Shown: positions 1 through 7,036, counted from the stretch's first letter. The stretch: 7,083 nt of DNA from Chitinophagaceae bacterium (GCA_019454915.1 JACFNM010000191.1:889-7971); one strand, 5' to 3'. A program made the numbers and translations. The notes: generated by a model not told the origin, from the letters alone.

Positions 1-2
1 CG

Positions 3-311
3 GGGCTGCTGGAATCGGTGTATGAAGAAGCGCTATGTTATGAACTGGCAAAAGCCGGAATACGGTTTAAAAGACAACAGGGTATATCATTTATGTACGA
101 AGACATTAAAATGGATTTGGGGTTTCGTTCTGATGTTATCGTTGAAGACAGGATAATGATTGAACTGAAATCGGTAGAAACGGTTACGCCTGTGCACTAT
201 AAAATATTACTTACTTATTTGCGGCTTACGAATATTAAACTTGGACTTATGATTAATTTTAACGTCGAACTTATAAAAGACGGCATTAAACGAGTAGTAA
301 ACAATTTATAA
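3..311 (+). CDS. GxxExxY family protein (PD-(D/E)XK-like), 5' end cut by window
   Basis: The reading frame is open from the first bases of the window and carries the family's name motif at once: G (bases 3-5), E (12-14) and Y (21-23), read as GLLESVY. A GTG at 18 falls inside this motif, so it is not the start; the true start lies left of the window and probably about 15-20 residues are missing. Further on, FRSDVIVEDRIMIELKS supplies an Asp followed by E-x-K, the core pattern of PD-(D/E)XK nucleases, and the C-terminus ends IKRVVNNL, as is usual in this family. The family (PDDEXK_3/GxxExxY) is widespread in Bacteroidota and related environmental bacteria; its biological role is not established, so nuclease activity is inferred from the fold only. 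The gene is followed by a repeat array and then, on the same strand, by a type III restriction subunit. Family assignment is secure; function is not. Confidence 0.9.
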   Translation, partial: GLLESVYEEALCYELAKAGIRFKRQQGISFMYEDIKMDLGFRSDVIVEDRIMIELKSVETVTPVHYKILLTYLRLTNIKLGLMINFNVELIKDGIKRVVNNL

Positions 312-316
312 AACCC

Positions 317-497
317 GGCGCCTTGGCGCCCTTGCGTAAAATCATGAAAGGAGGAATTATAACTCATTGCGTCATTGCGCCTTTGCGTGAAAGGAGGAAA
401 GGAGGCGTCACAACTCATTGCGTCATTGCGCCTTTGCGTGAAATCATGAAACTAAAACTTTATTAAACATGGCGCCCTTGCGCCTTTGCGTGAAATT
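317..497. repeat. 51/52-bp direct repeat array with CTTTGCGTGAAA core
   Basis: This fills the gap between the GxxExxY stop and the res start. Two full units occupy 346-392 and 397-443, exactly 51 bp apart. Each begins GAAAGGAGG, has a variable six-base spacer, and ends in an identical 32-bp block (361-392 and 412-443). The core CGCCTTTGCGTGAAA recurs at 378-392, 429-443 and 481-495. A shortened version with GGCGCCCTTGCG starts at 325, and the same 12 bases return at 471. At 317-330 two GGCGCC palindromes are separated by TT. Units are followed by ATGAAA at 344, 446 and 498, the last being the res start codon. Related CTTTGCG-type repeats are, from memory, common beside GxxExxY genes in Bacteroidota. 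The array has no resemblance to a CRISPR: the units are too few and the spacers too short. Its role is unknown. Confidence 0.85.
446..466 (+). repeat. Broken duplicate of the res start codons
   Basis: ATGAAACTAAAA at 446-457 matches the first four codons of the res gene at 498-509 exactly. Both copies follow the same repeat core and differ only in the base before ATG (AAATC here, AAATT at the real start). After the shared codons this copy reads CTT TAT TAA and stops, giving a six-codon peptide MKLKLY. It looks like the left copy of a tandem duplication about 52 bp long that included the gene's start. It could act as a short upstream ORF or be inert; nothing in the sequence decides between these. 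Confidence 0.7.
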
Positions 498-3041
498 ATG
501 AAACTAAAAAACTACCAGGAAAAAGTATTAAACACACTCAAAAATTACCTGAGTGCCTTAAACGACTTTAAAGCTAAATACACCAATGCCTTAAAGATTG
601 ACCCTGACGTGGCAAGGGATTACAATTTTCCGAAAAGGGCTTTTTCGCAGGCAACCAACAAAACTATTTATCACAGCAAAACAAACGGTTTACAGGAGCC
701 ACTACCCGATATCTATTTAAAAGTGCCTACCGGTGGCGGTAAAACATTTTTGGCTTGCCACAGCATAGATTTAATTCAAAAGTCGTATCTCAAAAAACAA
801 ACAGGGCTTGTATTATGGATTGTACCCTCCACACAAATCTACCGGCAAACCATTTCGGCCCTCAAAAACAGGGAACATCCTTACCGGCAGGTTTTAGATA
901 TTTCAAGCGGCGGCAGAACTTTGATAAAAGAAAAAACAGAACTGTTTAACCGCCTTGATGTAAAAGAAAACCTAGTAATTTTGTTACTCATGCTACCTTC
1001 CGCAAACAGGCAAAACAAAGAAACACTAAAAGTATTCCGGGATGCAGGCGGCTTTACCGATTTTTTCCCTGCAGAAGATAACTACCCTGCTCAAAATGAG
1101 TTGCTGGACCGCCTGCCCAACCTTGATTACTTTGGCGAAGAGGAAGAAATATTTCAACGGCAAATCAAAACTTCGTTAGGTAACGCACTGAAAGTACTGA
1201 AACCCCTGGTCATCATTGACGAAGGACACAGAGCCTATGGCGAACTGGCAAGAAATACAATCCGGAATTTCAATCCCTCTTTTATTCTTGAACTATCGGC
1301 AACACCGCCACCCAACAGCAATGAGCTGGTAAAGATTACCGGCCGGGAATTGCATGAAGAAGAAATGATAAAGTTAGATATTCATCTTACCAATAAAGCA
1401 AGTTTGGATTGGAGAGATACCATGCTAGCCGCTTTTGAAAAACGAAATCAATTGGAGCAGAAAGCCAAAGAATACGAACAAAATACCGGCGAATATATTC
1501 GTCCGATTTGTTTAATACAGGTGGAACGCACGGGCAGGGATCAACGTGGAACCGATTTCATCCACGCGGAGGATGCAAAAGAATTTTTGATAAAAAAATG
1601 TAGTGTCCCCGAAAAACAGATTGCAATAAAAAGCAGTGAAAAAGACGACATCGAAGGTATTGACCTCTTTGCCAAAGATTGCGAAATACGCTACATCATT
1701 ACCAAACAGGCCTTACAGGAAGGATGGGATTGTTCCTTTGCATATATTCTTACCATCCTTACCAATCCACAATCTGCAACCGGCATAACGCAATTAGTCG
1801 GCAGGATTTTAAGGCAACCCAATGCACGAAAAACCCAGGTAAAAGAATTGGACGAATGCTATATTTATACGTACAAACCCAATGCGGCAACCCTGGTAAG
1901 AGAAATAAAAAACGGATTGGAAAACGAAGGATTGGGAGATATAGCGGGTCGTTTGGTCAGTGATGAAGGCATTATCGGTGGACAGAAAGAAAGGCACAGG
2001 GACTCAGCTTATCGTCCGGGGTTTAAAAAGTTTGAAGGGAAAATATACCTGCCCAAATTTGTCGTCCAGGAGAAGGATAGCTGGCGGGATGTAATTTTCG
2101 AAGCAGATATATTGAATGCCATAGACTGGAATAAAGCGGATATATCAGAAATATCTGATAAGACATTAAGCGATAACCAGGCCAAAGAACAGGAACTCAC
2201 TTTAGGTTTAAGTAAAGTAGAAAAGGAATTATTACAGGAAACGGGAAGACTCGAAACCCGTGGCACACTTGAAATTGACGAAGCGTTTTTAGCAAGACAG
2301 TTGAGCGATATAGTACCCAATCCCTGGATTGCTTTTGACCTGGGAAAACAAGCCCTGCAACTTCTTGCAAAGAAATACGATAAGGAAATCATCGCGGCTA
2401 ACTTTGTTTTTATCATCGAAGAACTGAAAAAGATTTTAGATAAGGAGAGAAATCGTTTGGCAGAAAATGTATTCAGGAAATTGCTTGACCGGAAAAGATT
2501 ATTTTTCTTTTTACTCCAGGACAAAGGACATCATATTCTGCCTTCGCACATCAACGTAAAAAGCAATCGGCAATTAGTGCGTTCAGACAATTCACCCATT
2601 CAAAAATCATTGTTTGACTACGTTCCCGATGAAGATTTAAACGATACAGAAAAAACTATTGCCATTTATCTTGACGAACAGGAGCAGTTGCTGTGGTGGT
2701 ACCGCAACCGCGCAAGAAAAGATTTTCATATCCAGGGCTGGCAGCGAAACAAAATTTATCCTGATTTTATTGCGGCTAAATCAAAAGTTCCTTCTCATTC
2801 CGGAAATACCCAAAGCCAGGCTGATTATGATACAGTTTACGTATTGGAAACAAAGGGCGTTCACCTAAAGGAAAATGAGGACACCCGGTATAAGAAAAGC
2901 GTCTTTGCACTTTGCAATGAATTAGGAGCTAAAAAAACGTGGAAAGAACTATTTGATGAATTTCCCGACAATAGTTTTAAATTCCAGGTAGTTTTTGAAG
3001 ACGAATGGCAGAACAAAATAAATGAGATAATGCAGTCTTAG
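498..3041 (+). CDS. res: Type III restriction enzyme Res subunit (SF2 helicase plus nuclease)
   Basis: An 847-residue protein with the architecture of type III restriction subunits, which translocate or switch on DNA by ATP hydrolysis and cut it together with a Mod methyltransferase. The ATG at 498 is chosen because MKLKNYQEKVL is the usual opening of such proteins with its Q-motif; an upstream TTG at 486 lies inside the repeat. Visible motifs: Walker A PTGGGKT (77-83), Walker B DEGH (241-244), motif III SATPP (267-271), and motif VI QLVGRILR (432-439). Near the C-terminus, PD at 755-756 and ETK at 784-786 form a PD-(D/E)XK nuclease site. All catalytic motifs are intact and there is no frameshift, so it should be active. 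The gene lacks a Shine-Dalgarno sequence, as is common in Bacteroidota. No mod gene is present in the window; it would have to lie upstream, beyond the GxxExxY gene. Helicase-nuclease assignment is near certain; type III rather than a solitary DEAD/DEAH nuclease depends on finding mod. Confidence 0.92.
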   Translation: MKLKNYQEKVLNTLKNYLSALNDFKAKYTNALKIDPDVARDYNFPKRAFSQATNKTIYHSKTNGLQEPLPDIYLKVPTGGGKTFLACHSIDLIQKSYLKKQTGLVLWIVPSTQIYRQTISALKNREHPYRQVLDISSGGRTLIKEKTELFNRLDVKENLVILLLMLPSANRQNKETLKVFRDAGGFTDFFPAEDNYPAQNELLDRLPNLDYFGEEEEIFQRQIKTSLGNALKVLKPLVIIDEGHRAYGELARNTIRNFNPSFILELSATPPPNSNELVKITGRELHEEEMIKLDIHLTNKASLDWRDTMLAAFEKRNQLEQKAKEYEQNTGEYIRPICLIQVERTGRDQRGTDFIHAEDAKEFLIKKCSVPEKQIAIKSSEKDDIEGIDLFAKDCEIRYIITKQALQEGWDCSFAYILTILTNPQSATGITQLVGRILRQPNARKTQVKELDECYIYTYKPNAATLVREIKNGLENEGLGDIAGRLVSDEGIIGGQKERHRDSAYRPGFKKFEGKIYLPKFVVQEKDSWRDVIFEADILNAIDWNKADISEISDKTLSDNQAKEQELTLGLSKVEKELLQETGRLETRGTLEIDEAFLARQLSDIVPNPWIAFDLGKQALQLLAKKYDKEIIAANFVFIIEELKKILDKERNRLAENVFRKLLDRKRLFFFLLQDKGHHILPSHINVKSNRQLVRSDNSPIQKSLFDYVPDEDLNDTEKTIAIYLDEQEQLLWWYRNRARKDFHIQGWQRNKIYPDFIAAKSKVPSHSGNTQSQADYDTVYVLETKGVHLKENEDTRYKKSVFALCNELGAKKTWKELFDEFPDNSFKFQVVFEDEWQNKINEIMQS

Positions 3042-3162
3042 CCCTGCTTCTTCGATAAGGCAGAGTTTGATTCTAACCACGAAGATTCTGTGTTTGTTTC
3101 CAAACTTTTTTCGGTGTTACTCAGTAGCCTGGAATCTTGGTGGCAAGGGAAAAGCACAACTC
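3042..3162. other. Intergenic gap after res, nothing firm
   Basis: No convincing gene, terminator or promoter was found here. A weak inverted match (CTGC with GCAG, around 3044-3063) follows the res stop but has no T-tract, so I do not call it a terminator. From about 3074 the text TAACCACGAAG and later TTCGGTGTTACTCAGT looks like a decayed piece of the low-complexity repeats often seen between Bacteroidota genes; this is an impression, not a measured match. Confidence 0.4.
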
Positions 3163-3426
3163 ATGCATAAAAACTTCTCTTTATTGTATTCCATTTCTTC
3201 TACTGAACTTCACGAATTATATGATAAAGATGACATCAACAAACCCTGCTGGACTCCTTTGAATGCAACTCCTGAAAAATTGGACAACGGATGTTACCGT
3301 TTCAACCTGCACCATAAAAACTATAGACCATATTATCCGCAGGATACCTATGAGCACTGACTCATCACTTACGATGGTAAACTTCCATATATGCCTGTAA
3401 TCAAGTATCTTCATTGCCATATTTAA
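3163..3426 (+). pseudogene. Unrecognised remnant ORF with in-frame TGA
   Basis: From the ATG at 3163 a frame runs 65 codons to a TGA at 3358-3360. The same frame then continues without a break for 21 more codons to TAA at 3424-3426, seven bases before the next gene. The product has protein-like composition, rich in Tyr, His, Asn and Pro (for example NGCYRFNLHHKNYRPYYPQ before the TGA and YDGKLPYMPV after it). This suggests that the TGA replaced a sense codon, perhaps TGG, in a formerly longer gene. An open frame reaches upstream to 3067 without a better start. I do not recognise the family. Its position and strand suggest it once belonged to the operon with the oxidoreductase that follows. 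It could instead be a real 65-residue protein with a chance open stretch behind it. Confidence 0.4.
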
Positions 3427-3433
3427 ATCTTTG

Positions 3434-5155
3434 ATGAAACGGAGACACTTTATTCAATCGTTGGGTGTGGGGAGCGGATATCTTATGACCATCCCAAACA
3501 TATCGTCTAATACTATAAACAGGCACTCTCATTCTTTTCCCACGAACAACGGCCTGTCAGCCGATCTGGTAATTGCCGGTGCCGGAATGGGTGGATGTGC
3601 TGCTGCTTTAGCTGCTTTGCGTAACGGACTCCGGGTGGTCATGACCGAAGAAACAGACTGGATTGGCGGACAGCTCACTCAGCAGGGGCTGAGTTGTCCC
3701 GACGAACATCAATGGATAGAGTTTACAGGAAGTACACAATCCTATCGTGACCTGCGCAATGCTATCCGGAAATATTATGTTGATCATTATCCACTGACAG
3801 AAACAGCCCGGAACAACCCGATATTAAATCCCGGAGCAGGTGCTGTTTCCAGATTATGCCATGAACCCCGCGTGGCCTTATCTGTTTTGCTAGATCTTTT
3901 CGCCCCGTATATCAGTTCAGGAAAACTTATCTTATTAACCGAACATAAAATCATTAACGCTGATATTAACAACGATCAGGTGGCCGGATTAAATGCCCGG
4001 TCTCTACAAACAGGGAAAGAAATTATACTCAGGGCGCCCTACTTCATTGACGCAACAGAACTCGGAGAATTATTACCCTTAACTAAAACGGAATATGTTA
4101 CAGGGGCTGAATCCCGCCAGGTTACTAAAGAATTGCACGCTGCCGACAAAGCGAATCCGGCGCATAACCAGGCGTTTACTTTTTGTTTCGCCATGGATTA
4201 CCTGCCGGAAGAAAATCATGTTATTGACAAACCGGAAACGTATTCCTTCTGGAAGGGTCTGGTTCCGGATTTGAAACCCGCCTGGCCGGGAAAGCTGCTA
4301 TCCCTCTCCTATTCTAATCCTTCAACACTGGAACCCAAAGCGCTCGGATTCGATCCCACGGGTAAACCAACGGGTCAGATGCTGAATTTGTGGAACTACA
4401 GAAGAATCATTGACCGCAATAATTTTCAACCCGGCTATTATCAGAGTGATATCACTATCGTCAATTGGCCACAAAATGATTATTTTCTTAACAACATCAT
4501 TGATGTGGATGAAAAAACATTTCAATCCGCGATTAAGCAGGGAAAACAACTAAGCCTGTCGTTGCTGTATTGGTTGCAAACGGAAGCGCCCCGGCCGGAT
4601 GGAGGATTTGGCTGGTCGGGATTACGATTACGCAGGGATATCATGGGCACAGAGGACGGACTGGCTAAATATCCTTATATACGCGAATCCCGTCGTATTA
4701 AAGCCATTTTTACCGTATTAGAAGAGCACGTGGGAAAAGAAAACAGAAAAATAGTCGCGGGAGAAAAAGCAGGAGTAAAGGCTGCCGATTTTTTTGACAG
4801 TGTAGGTATAGGCTACTATCATATTGATCTCCATCCCGACACGGGAAAAAACAATTACATAGATTTTGCCTCGCTTCCTTTTCAAATTCCTTTGGGGGCC
4901 TTATTACCACAAAGAGTGCAGAATCTGATTCCCGCCAATAAGAATATTGGCACCACCCATATAACCAATGGTTGCTACCGGCTTCATCCGGTAGAATGGA
5001 GCATCGGGGAAGCCGCCGGCATGTTGATAGCTTTTTCGATAAACAAAAAAACGGTACCTCATGCCGTACGGGAGAATAAAAAATTGCTGGAAGAATTTCA
5101 GCAGTTTATACAGTCACAGGGAATTACAACACACTGGCCGGCCGACATCGGTTGA
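3434..5155 (+). CDS. Exported FAD-dependent oxidoreductase (FAD_oxidored-like)
   Basis: A 573-residue flavoprotein. The ATG at 3434 is preferred to the TTG just before it. Residues 2-7 (KRRHFI) form a twin-arginine motif followed by a weakly hydrophobic stretch, so export of the folded, FAD-loaded protein by the Tat system is likely. A Rossmann fold starts near residue 44 with G49-x-G51-x-x-G54, a Glu pair at 72-73 positioned to bind the ribose of FAD, and then WIGGQLT at 76-82, typical of the FAD_oxidored (PF12831) group. The C-terminal part has the family's second nucleotide-binding region, with IPLGALLP, NLIPANKNIG and the GEAAGMLIAF helix. Members of this group are often found beside polysaccharide-degrading genes in Bacteroidota, but their substrates are mostly unknown. 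It lies 25 bp ahead of a beta-helix carbohydrate-active-type gene on the same strand, so co-transcription is probable. The oxidised substrate cannot be read from the sequence. Confidence 0.88.
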   Translation: MKRRHFIQSLGVGSGYLMTIPNISSNTINRHSHSFPTNNGLSADLVIAGAGMGGCAAALAALRNGLRVVMTEETDWIGGQLTQQGLSCPDEHQWIEFTGSTQSYRDLRNAIRKYYVDHYPLTETARNNPILNPGAGAVSRLCHEPRVALSVLLDLFAPYISSGKLILLTEHKIINADINNDQVAGLNARSLQTGKEIILRAPYFIDATELGELLPLTKTEYVTGAESRQVTKELHAADKANPAHNQAFTFCFAMDYLPEENHVIDKPETYSFWKGLVPDLKPAWPGKLLSLSYSNPSTLEPKALGFDPTGKPTGQMLNLWNYRRIIDRNNFQPGYYQSDITIVNWPQNDYFLNNIIDVDEKTFQSAIKQGKQLSLSLLYWLQTEAPRPDGGFGWSGLRLRRDIMGTEDGLAKYPYIRESRRIKAIFTVLEEHVGKENRKIVAGEKAGVKAADFFDSVGIGYYHIDLHPDTGKNNYIDFASLPFQIPLGALLPQRVQNLIPANKNIGTTHITNGCYRLHPVEWSIGEAAGMLIAFSINKKTVPHAVRENKKLLEEFQQFIQSQGITTHWPADIG

Positions 5156-5180
5156 TTTCAATATATCCTAAACACAGCAA

Positions 5181-6464
5181 ATGAAACATCTATTCATTTC
5201 TTTTCTGGTTTCGATCGTATTATCGGCGGAAGCTCTTCCGATCAACGATTCTGTCATTACGCCCAATAGCTTTCGGGGTAACGATACAGAACGCATACAG
5301 GCTGCAATAGATGCTGCCCGAAAGTCAACAGGCAAAATTTTGATCCCAACTGTAAATGCCAACGGCAGCAATCTTTGGAAAATCGATCATGCCATCCTGC
5401 TGCCCTCCGACATGACCGTTATACTTGATAATTGTATTCTTCAACTATCTGACTCCTGCAGAGATAATATGTTCCGAAGCGATAACGTCGGCATCGGAAT
5501 CATCAACCCGCAATGGAATAAGAATATCAGTATAGTGGGCATAGGTGAAGTCGTTTTGAAAGGCGCTTCCAATCCGCGTTCTACCGGAGATGCTTATCGT
5601 ACACTTACCTTGCATTCGGAAAGCGAAAAGGGGCGAATCAGTTATGGAACGGATGCAGGGAAACAAGGACGAAAGCAAAAAGGCGACTGGCGCAATAATT
5701 TGATTCAGATTGCTTATGTGGATGGATTTTCGCTAACCAATATCAGGGTAGAGCATTCGCACGCATGGGCGATAAGTTTTGAAAGAACGCGTAATGCATA
5801 TCTTTCCGACCTGAGGTTTCACAATCCGGAGACAATTAAGATCAATGGGGTTGACAAAAAGGTGTATAATAAAGATGCCATCAACTTAAGGCACGGATGC
5901 AAATACTTCCGGATTAACAACATCACCGGTATTAATGGAGATGACCTGATTGCATTGTCGAGTCTGGATGCCGCCCCTTATTATCACACCAACGGCGATG
6001 TCAACTCCTACCAGGTTACCTCCACCCGATGGAACGGGCCGGAAGATGACACGGAGCAAATATTCATTACCAACTGTCAAACCAATTATACGGGCGTAGC
6101 TATCAGGGCAAGTGACAGTGCAGGTATTCATCACGTATATATCAACGGAGTCATCACAAAAGAACGCACTGATACTCCTCCACCCTATGGTGGAAGCCCT
6201 TACACGTTATTGGTTGGCGGAGGAGGATATGGATCAGCATCCGTTGCCGGTAAGATTAATAACATCTTCGCTATGAATCTGATGGGTGACGGAAAATCGC
6301 TGATTTTAATAGAATCTCCTATTGCAGATTGTATGTTTACCAATGGTATTTACACCGGTGGAGCCGGTTCCGCCGTAATATATAAAATAGATAAGAACAG
6401 GGTTCGGAACGTGAAGGAAATCAATATGGAATCTGTCAATCGCACGGAAGATAGCGGTCGTTGA
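5181..6464 (+). CDS. Secreted GH28/pectate-lyase-like beta-helix protein
   Basis: A 427-residue protein. It begins MKHLFISFLVSIVLSAEALP, a typical Sec signal peptide probably cut after Ala near residue 18. Next comes a pectate_lyase_3/GH28-type entry, NDTERIQAAIDAARKSTGKI, then a long right-handed parallel beta-helix pattern of short repeated strands to the end. In the middle NKD (230-232) and GDD (253-255) stand 22-23 residues apart, which matches the spacing of the NTD and DD catalytic acids of GH28 polygalacturonases, and the flanking text (AINLRHG, LIALSS) fits too. The usual GHG histidine and RIK motifs are not seen; instead there is VAIRAS. It may therefore be a divergent glycosidase acting on pectin- or rhamnogalacturonan-like material, or a beta-helix lyase. 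It follows the FAD oxidoreductase by 25 bp and is probably in the same operon. Fold is confident; substrate and reaction are not. Confidence 0.85.
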   Translation: MKHLFISFLVSIVLSAEALPINDSVITPNSFRGNDTERIQAAIDAARKSTGKILIPTVNANGSNLWKIDHAILLPSDMTVILDNCILQLSDSCRDNMFRSDNVGIGIINPQWNKNISIVGIGEVVLKGASNPRSTGDAYRTLTLHSESEKGRISYGTDAGKQGRKQKGDWRNNLIQIAYVDGFSLTNIRVEHSHAWAISFERTRNAYLSDLRFHNPETIKINGVDKKVYNKDAINLRHGCKYFRINNITGINGDDLIALSSLDAAPYYHTNGDVNSYQVTSTRWNGPEDDTEQIFITNCQTNYTGVAIRASDSAGIHHVYINGVITKERTDTPPPYGGSPYTLLVGGGGYGSASVAGKINNIFAMNLMGDGKSLILIESPIADCMFTNGIYTGGAGSAVIYKIDKNRVRNVKEINMESVNRTEDSGR

Positions 6465-6527
6465 TTGATATACCCAAAAGAAAAAAATAATACCCGACCA
6501 ATGTACAGCATAAAAACGACCTTTTTT
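6456..6527 (+). terminator. Possible long-loop terminator after the beta-helix gene
   Basis: GGTCGTT at 6456-6462, overlapping the last codons and stop, is complementary to AACGACC at 6515-6521, which is followed directly by six T (6522-6527). The stem is 7 bp and the T-tract is good, but the loop is about 52 bases, unusually long, and contains an A-rich stretch. It may be a terminator with an internally folded loop. Confidence 0.4.
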
Positions 6528-6659
6528 AAAATGCGAAATAGCGGATGAGTAATTTAAAAATACAAATTGATGTTATTATAAAGGTTGGAGCATTTGAGCA
6601 TATGTATGCTTTATACAATTCAGGTATCTGCTTTAAAAGGGATTTAAATCGGGGCGTAT
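6465..6659. other. Intergenic region between convergent transcripts
   Basis: An AT-rich spacer between the plus-strand operon and the minus-strand GIY-YIG gene. Besides the possible terminator it holds a 14-bp inverted repeat at 6597-6610 (AGCATA, TG, TATGCT), too tight to form a hairpin but possible as a protein site. A 56-codon plus-strand ORF at 6545-6715 overlaps the end of the GIY-YIG gene and resembles nothing I know. No clear minus-strand terminator follows the GIY-YIG stop. Confidence 0.4.
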
Positions 6660-6908
6660 CTACCAATTTCCATCCAAAAGCCACTCAATGTATTTTCTGC
6701 TTTTTTGCTTTTTGATACGTGCTTCTTCTTTTCTGGCGTCTGTTCCAGTTTGAAAGGACTTACTTCCCCGGAGCGTATAAGGTCTGCAATTGCGGGTTGC
6801 AGTCACCATTCCTGCATTATGACGTTGGAGTCTTGCTTCTATATCGGCGCAATAACCAATATAATAGCAGTCGCATTTTGGGGAATAATGAATGTATACG
6901 TAGTACAT
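6660..6908 (-). CDS. GIY-YIG nuclease family protein, small
   Basis: An 82-residue single-domain protein of the GIY-YIG superfamily (UvrC-type N-terminal fold, like YhbQ/UPF0213). The start is the ATG at 6908: the protein then opens MYYVYIHYS, which is the family's usual first strand. YVYI (3-6) and YIG (16-18) are the two halves of the signature. Arg26, the pair His30-Asn31, and Glu62 in KEEARIKKQKSRKYIEWLL match the conserved catalytic Arg, the following HNxG and the late metal-binding Glu. The stretch TLRGSKSF (45-52) differs from the usual L-V-Y-T-E-S-F but keeps the length, so I see no frameshift. A longer frame runs back to 7049 through the terminator and the whole tRNA-Leu, but translation from there is unlikely. 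Only 10 bp separate the terminator from the start codon and there is no obvious promoter, so expression probably depends on readthrough from the tRNA transcript. Cellular role is unknown; such genes are common in Bacteroidota. Confidence 0.88.
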   Translation of the reverse strand: MYYVYIHYSPKCDCYYIGYCADIEARLQRHNAGMVTATRNCRPYTLRGSKSFQTGTDARKEEARIKKQKSRKYIEWLLDGNW

Positions 6909-6918
6909 AGGCAGCAAT

Positions 6919-6942
6919 AAAAAACCGATCATCGCTGATCGG
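6919..6942 (-). terminator. Rho-independent terminator after tRNA-Leu
   Basis: Read on the minus strand: CCGATCA, a four-base loop GCGA, TGATCGG, then six T. The perfect 7-bp stem and immediate T-tract make this a strong intrinsic terminator for the tRNA transcript, 8 bases after the tRNA. It ends 10 bp before the GIY-YIG start codon. Confidence 0.88.
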
Positions 6943-6950
6943 CTTAAGAG

Positions 6951-7036
6951 TGCCCCGGAACGGAGTTGAACCGTTACTCGCATTGCTGCGAACAGGATTT
7001 TAAGTCCTGCGTGTCTACCAATTCCACCACCGGGGC
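6951..7036 (-). tRNA. tRNA-Leu (anticodon UAA)
   Basis: An 86-base cloverleaf on the minus strand with a class II long variable arm. The acceptor GCCCCGG (7036-7030) pairs perfectly with CCGGGGC (6958-6952), followed by discriminator A (6951). The D-loop region has the GGTAGAC seen in leucine tRNAs. Anticodon stem CAGGA/TCCTG encloses loop CTTAAAA, giving anticodon TAA (bases 7002-7000), which reads UUA and UUG leucine codons. The variable arm has a CGCA/TGCG stem, and the T arm is AACGG, TTCAACT, CCGTT. The CCA end is not encoded (CTC follows), so it must be added by CCA-adding enzyme, as is usual in Bacteroidota. Confidence 0.97.

Noticed and set aside
18..20. GTG start for the GxxExxY protein
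   Set aside because: It falls inside the GxxExxY motif; the frame is open to the window edge with the motif's Gly and Glu upstream.
317..497. Repeat array as a CRISPR
   Set aside because: Only two full units, with a 6-bp variable stretch inside each and no proper spacers; the core is tandem and related to intergenic repeats.
486..497. TTG start for Res at 486
   Set aside because: It lies inside the repeat core and adds four residues before the family's usual MKL start.
2009..2524. 171-codon minus-strand ORF inside res
   Set aside because: It is antisense to intact Res coding sequence, rich in Ser and Leu as expected for a shadow frame.
3421..3436. Bacteroidota-type -7 promoter (TAnnTTTG) before the FAD gene
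   Set aside because: The best match, AATCTTTG, touches the start codon, has a mismatch and no -33 element at the right distance.
6545..6715. 56-codon plus-strand ORF in the spacer
   Set aside because: It overlaps the 3' end of the GIY-YIG gene on the other strand, has a Phe-rich antisense tail and no recognisable similarity.
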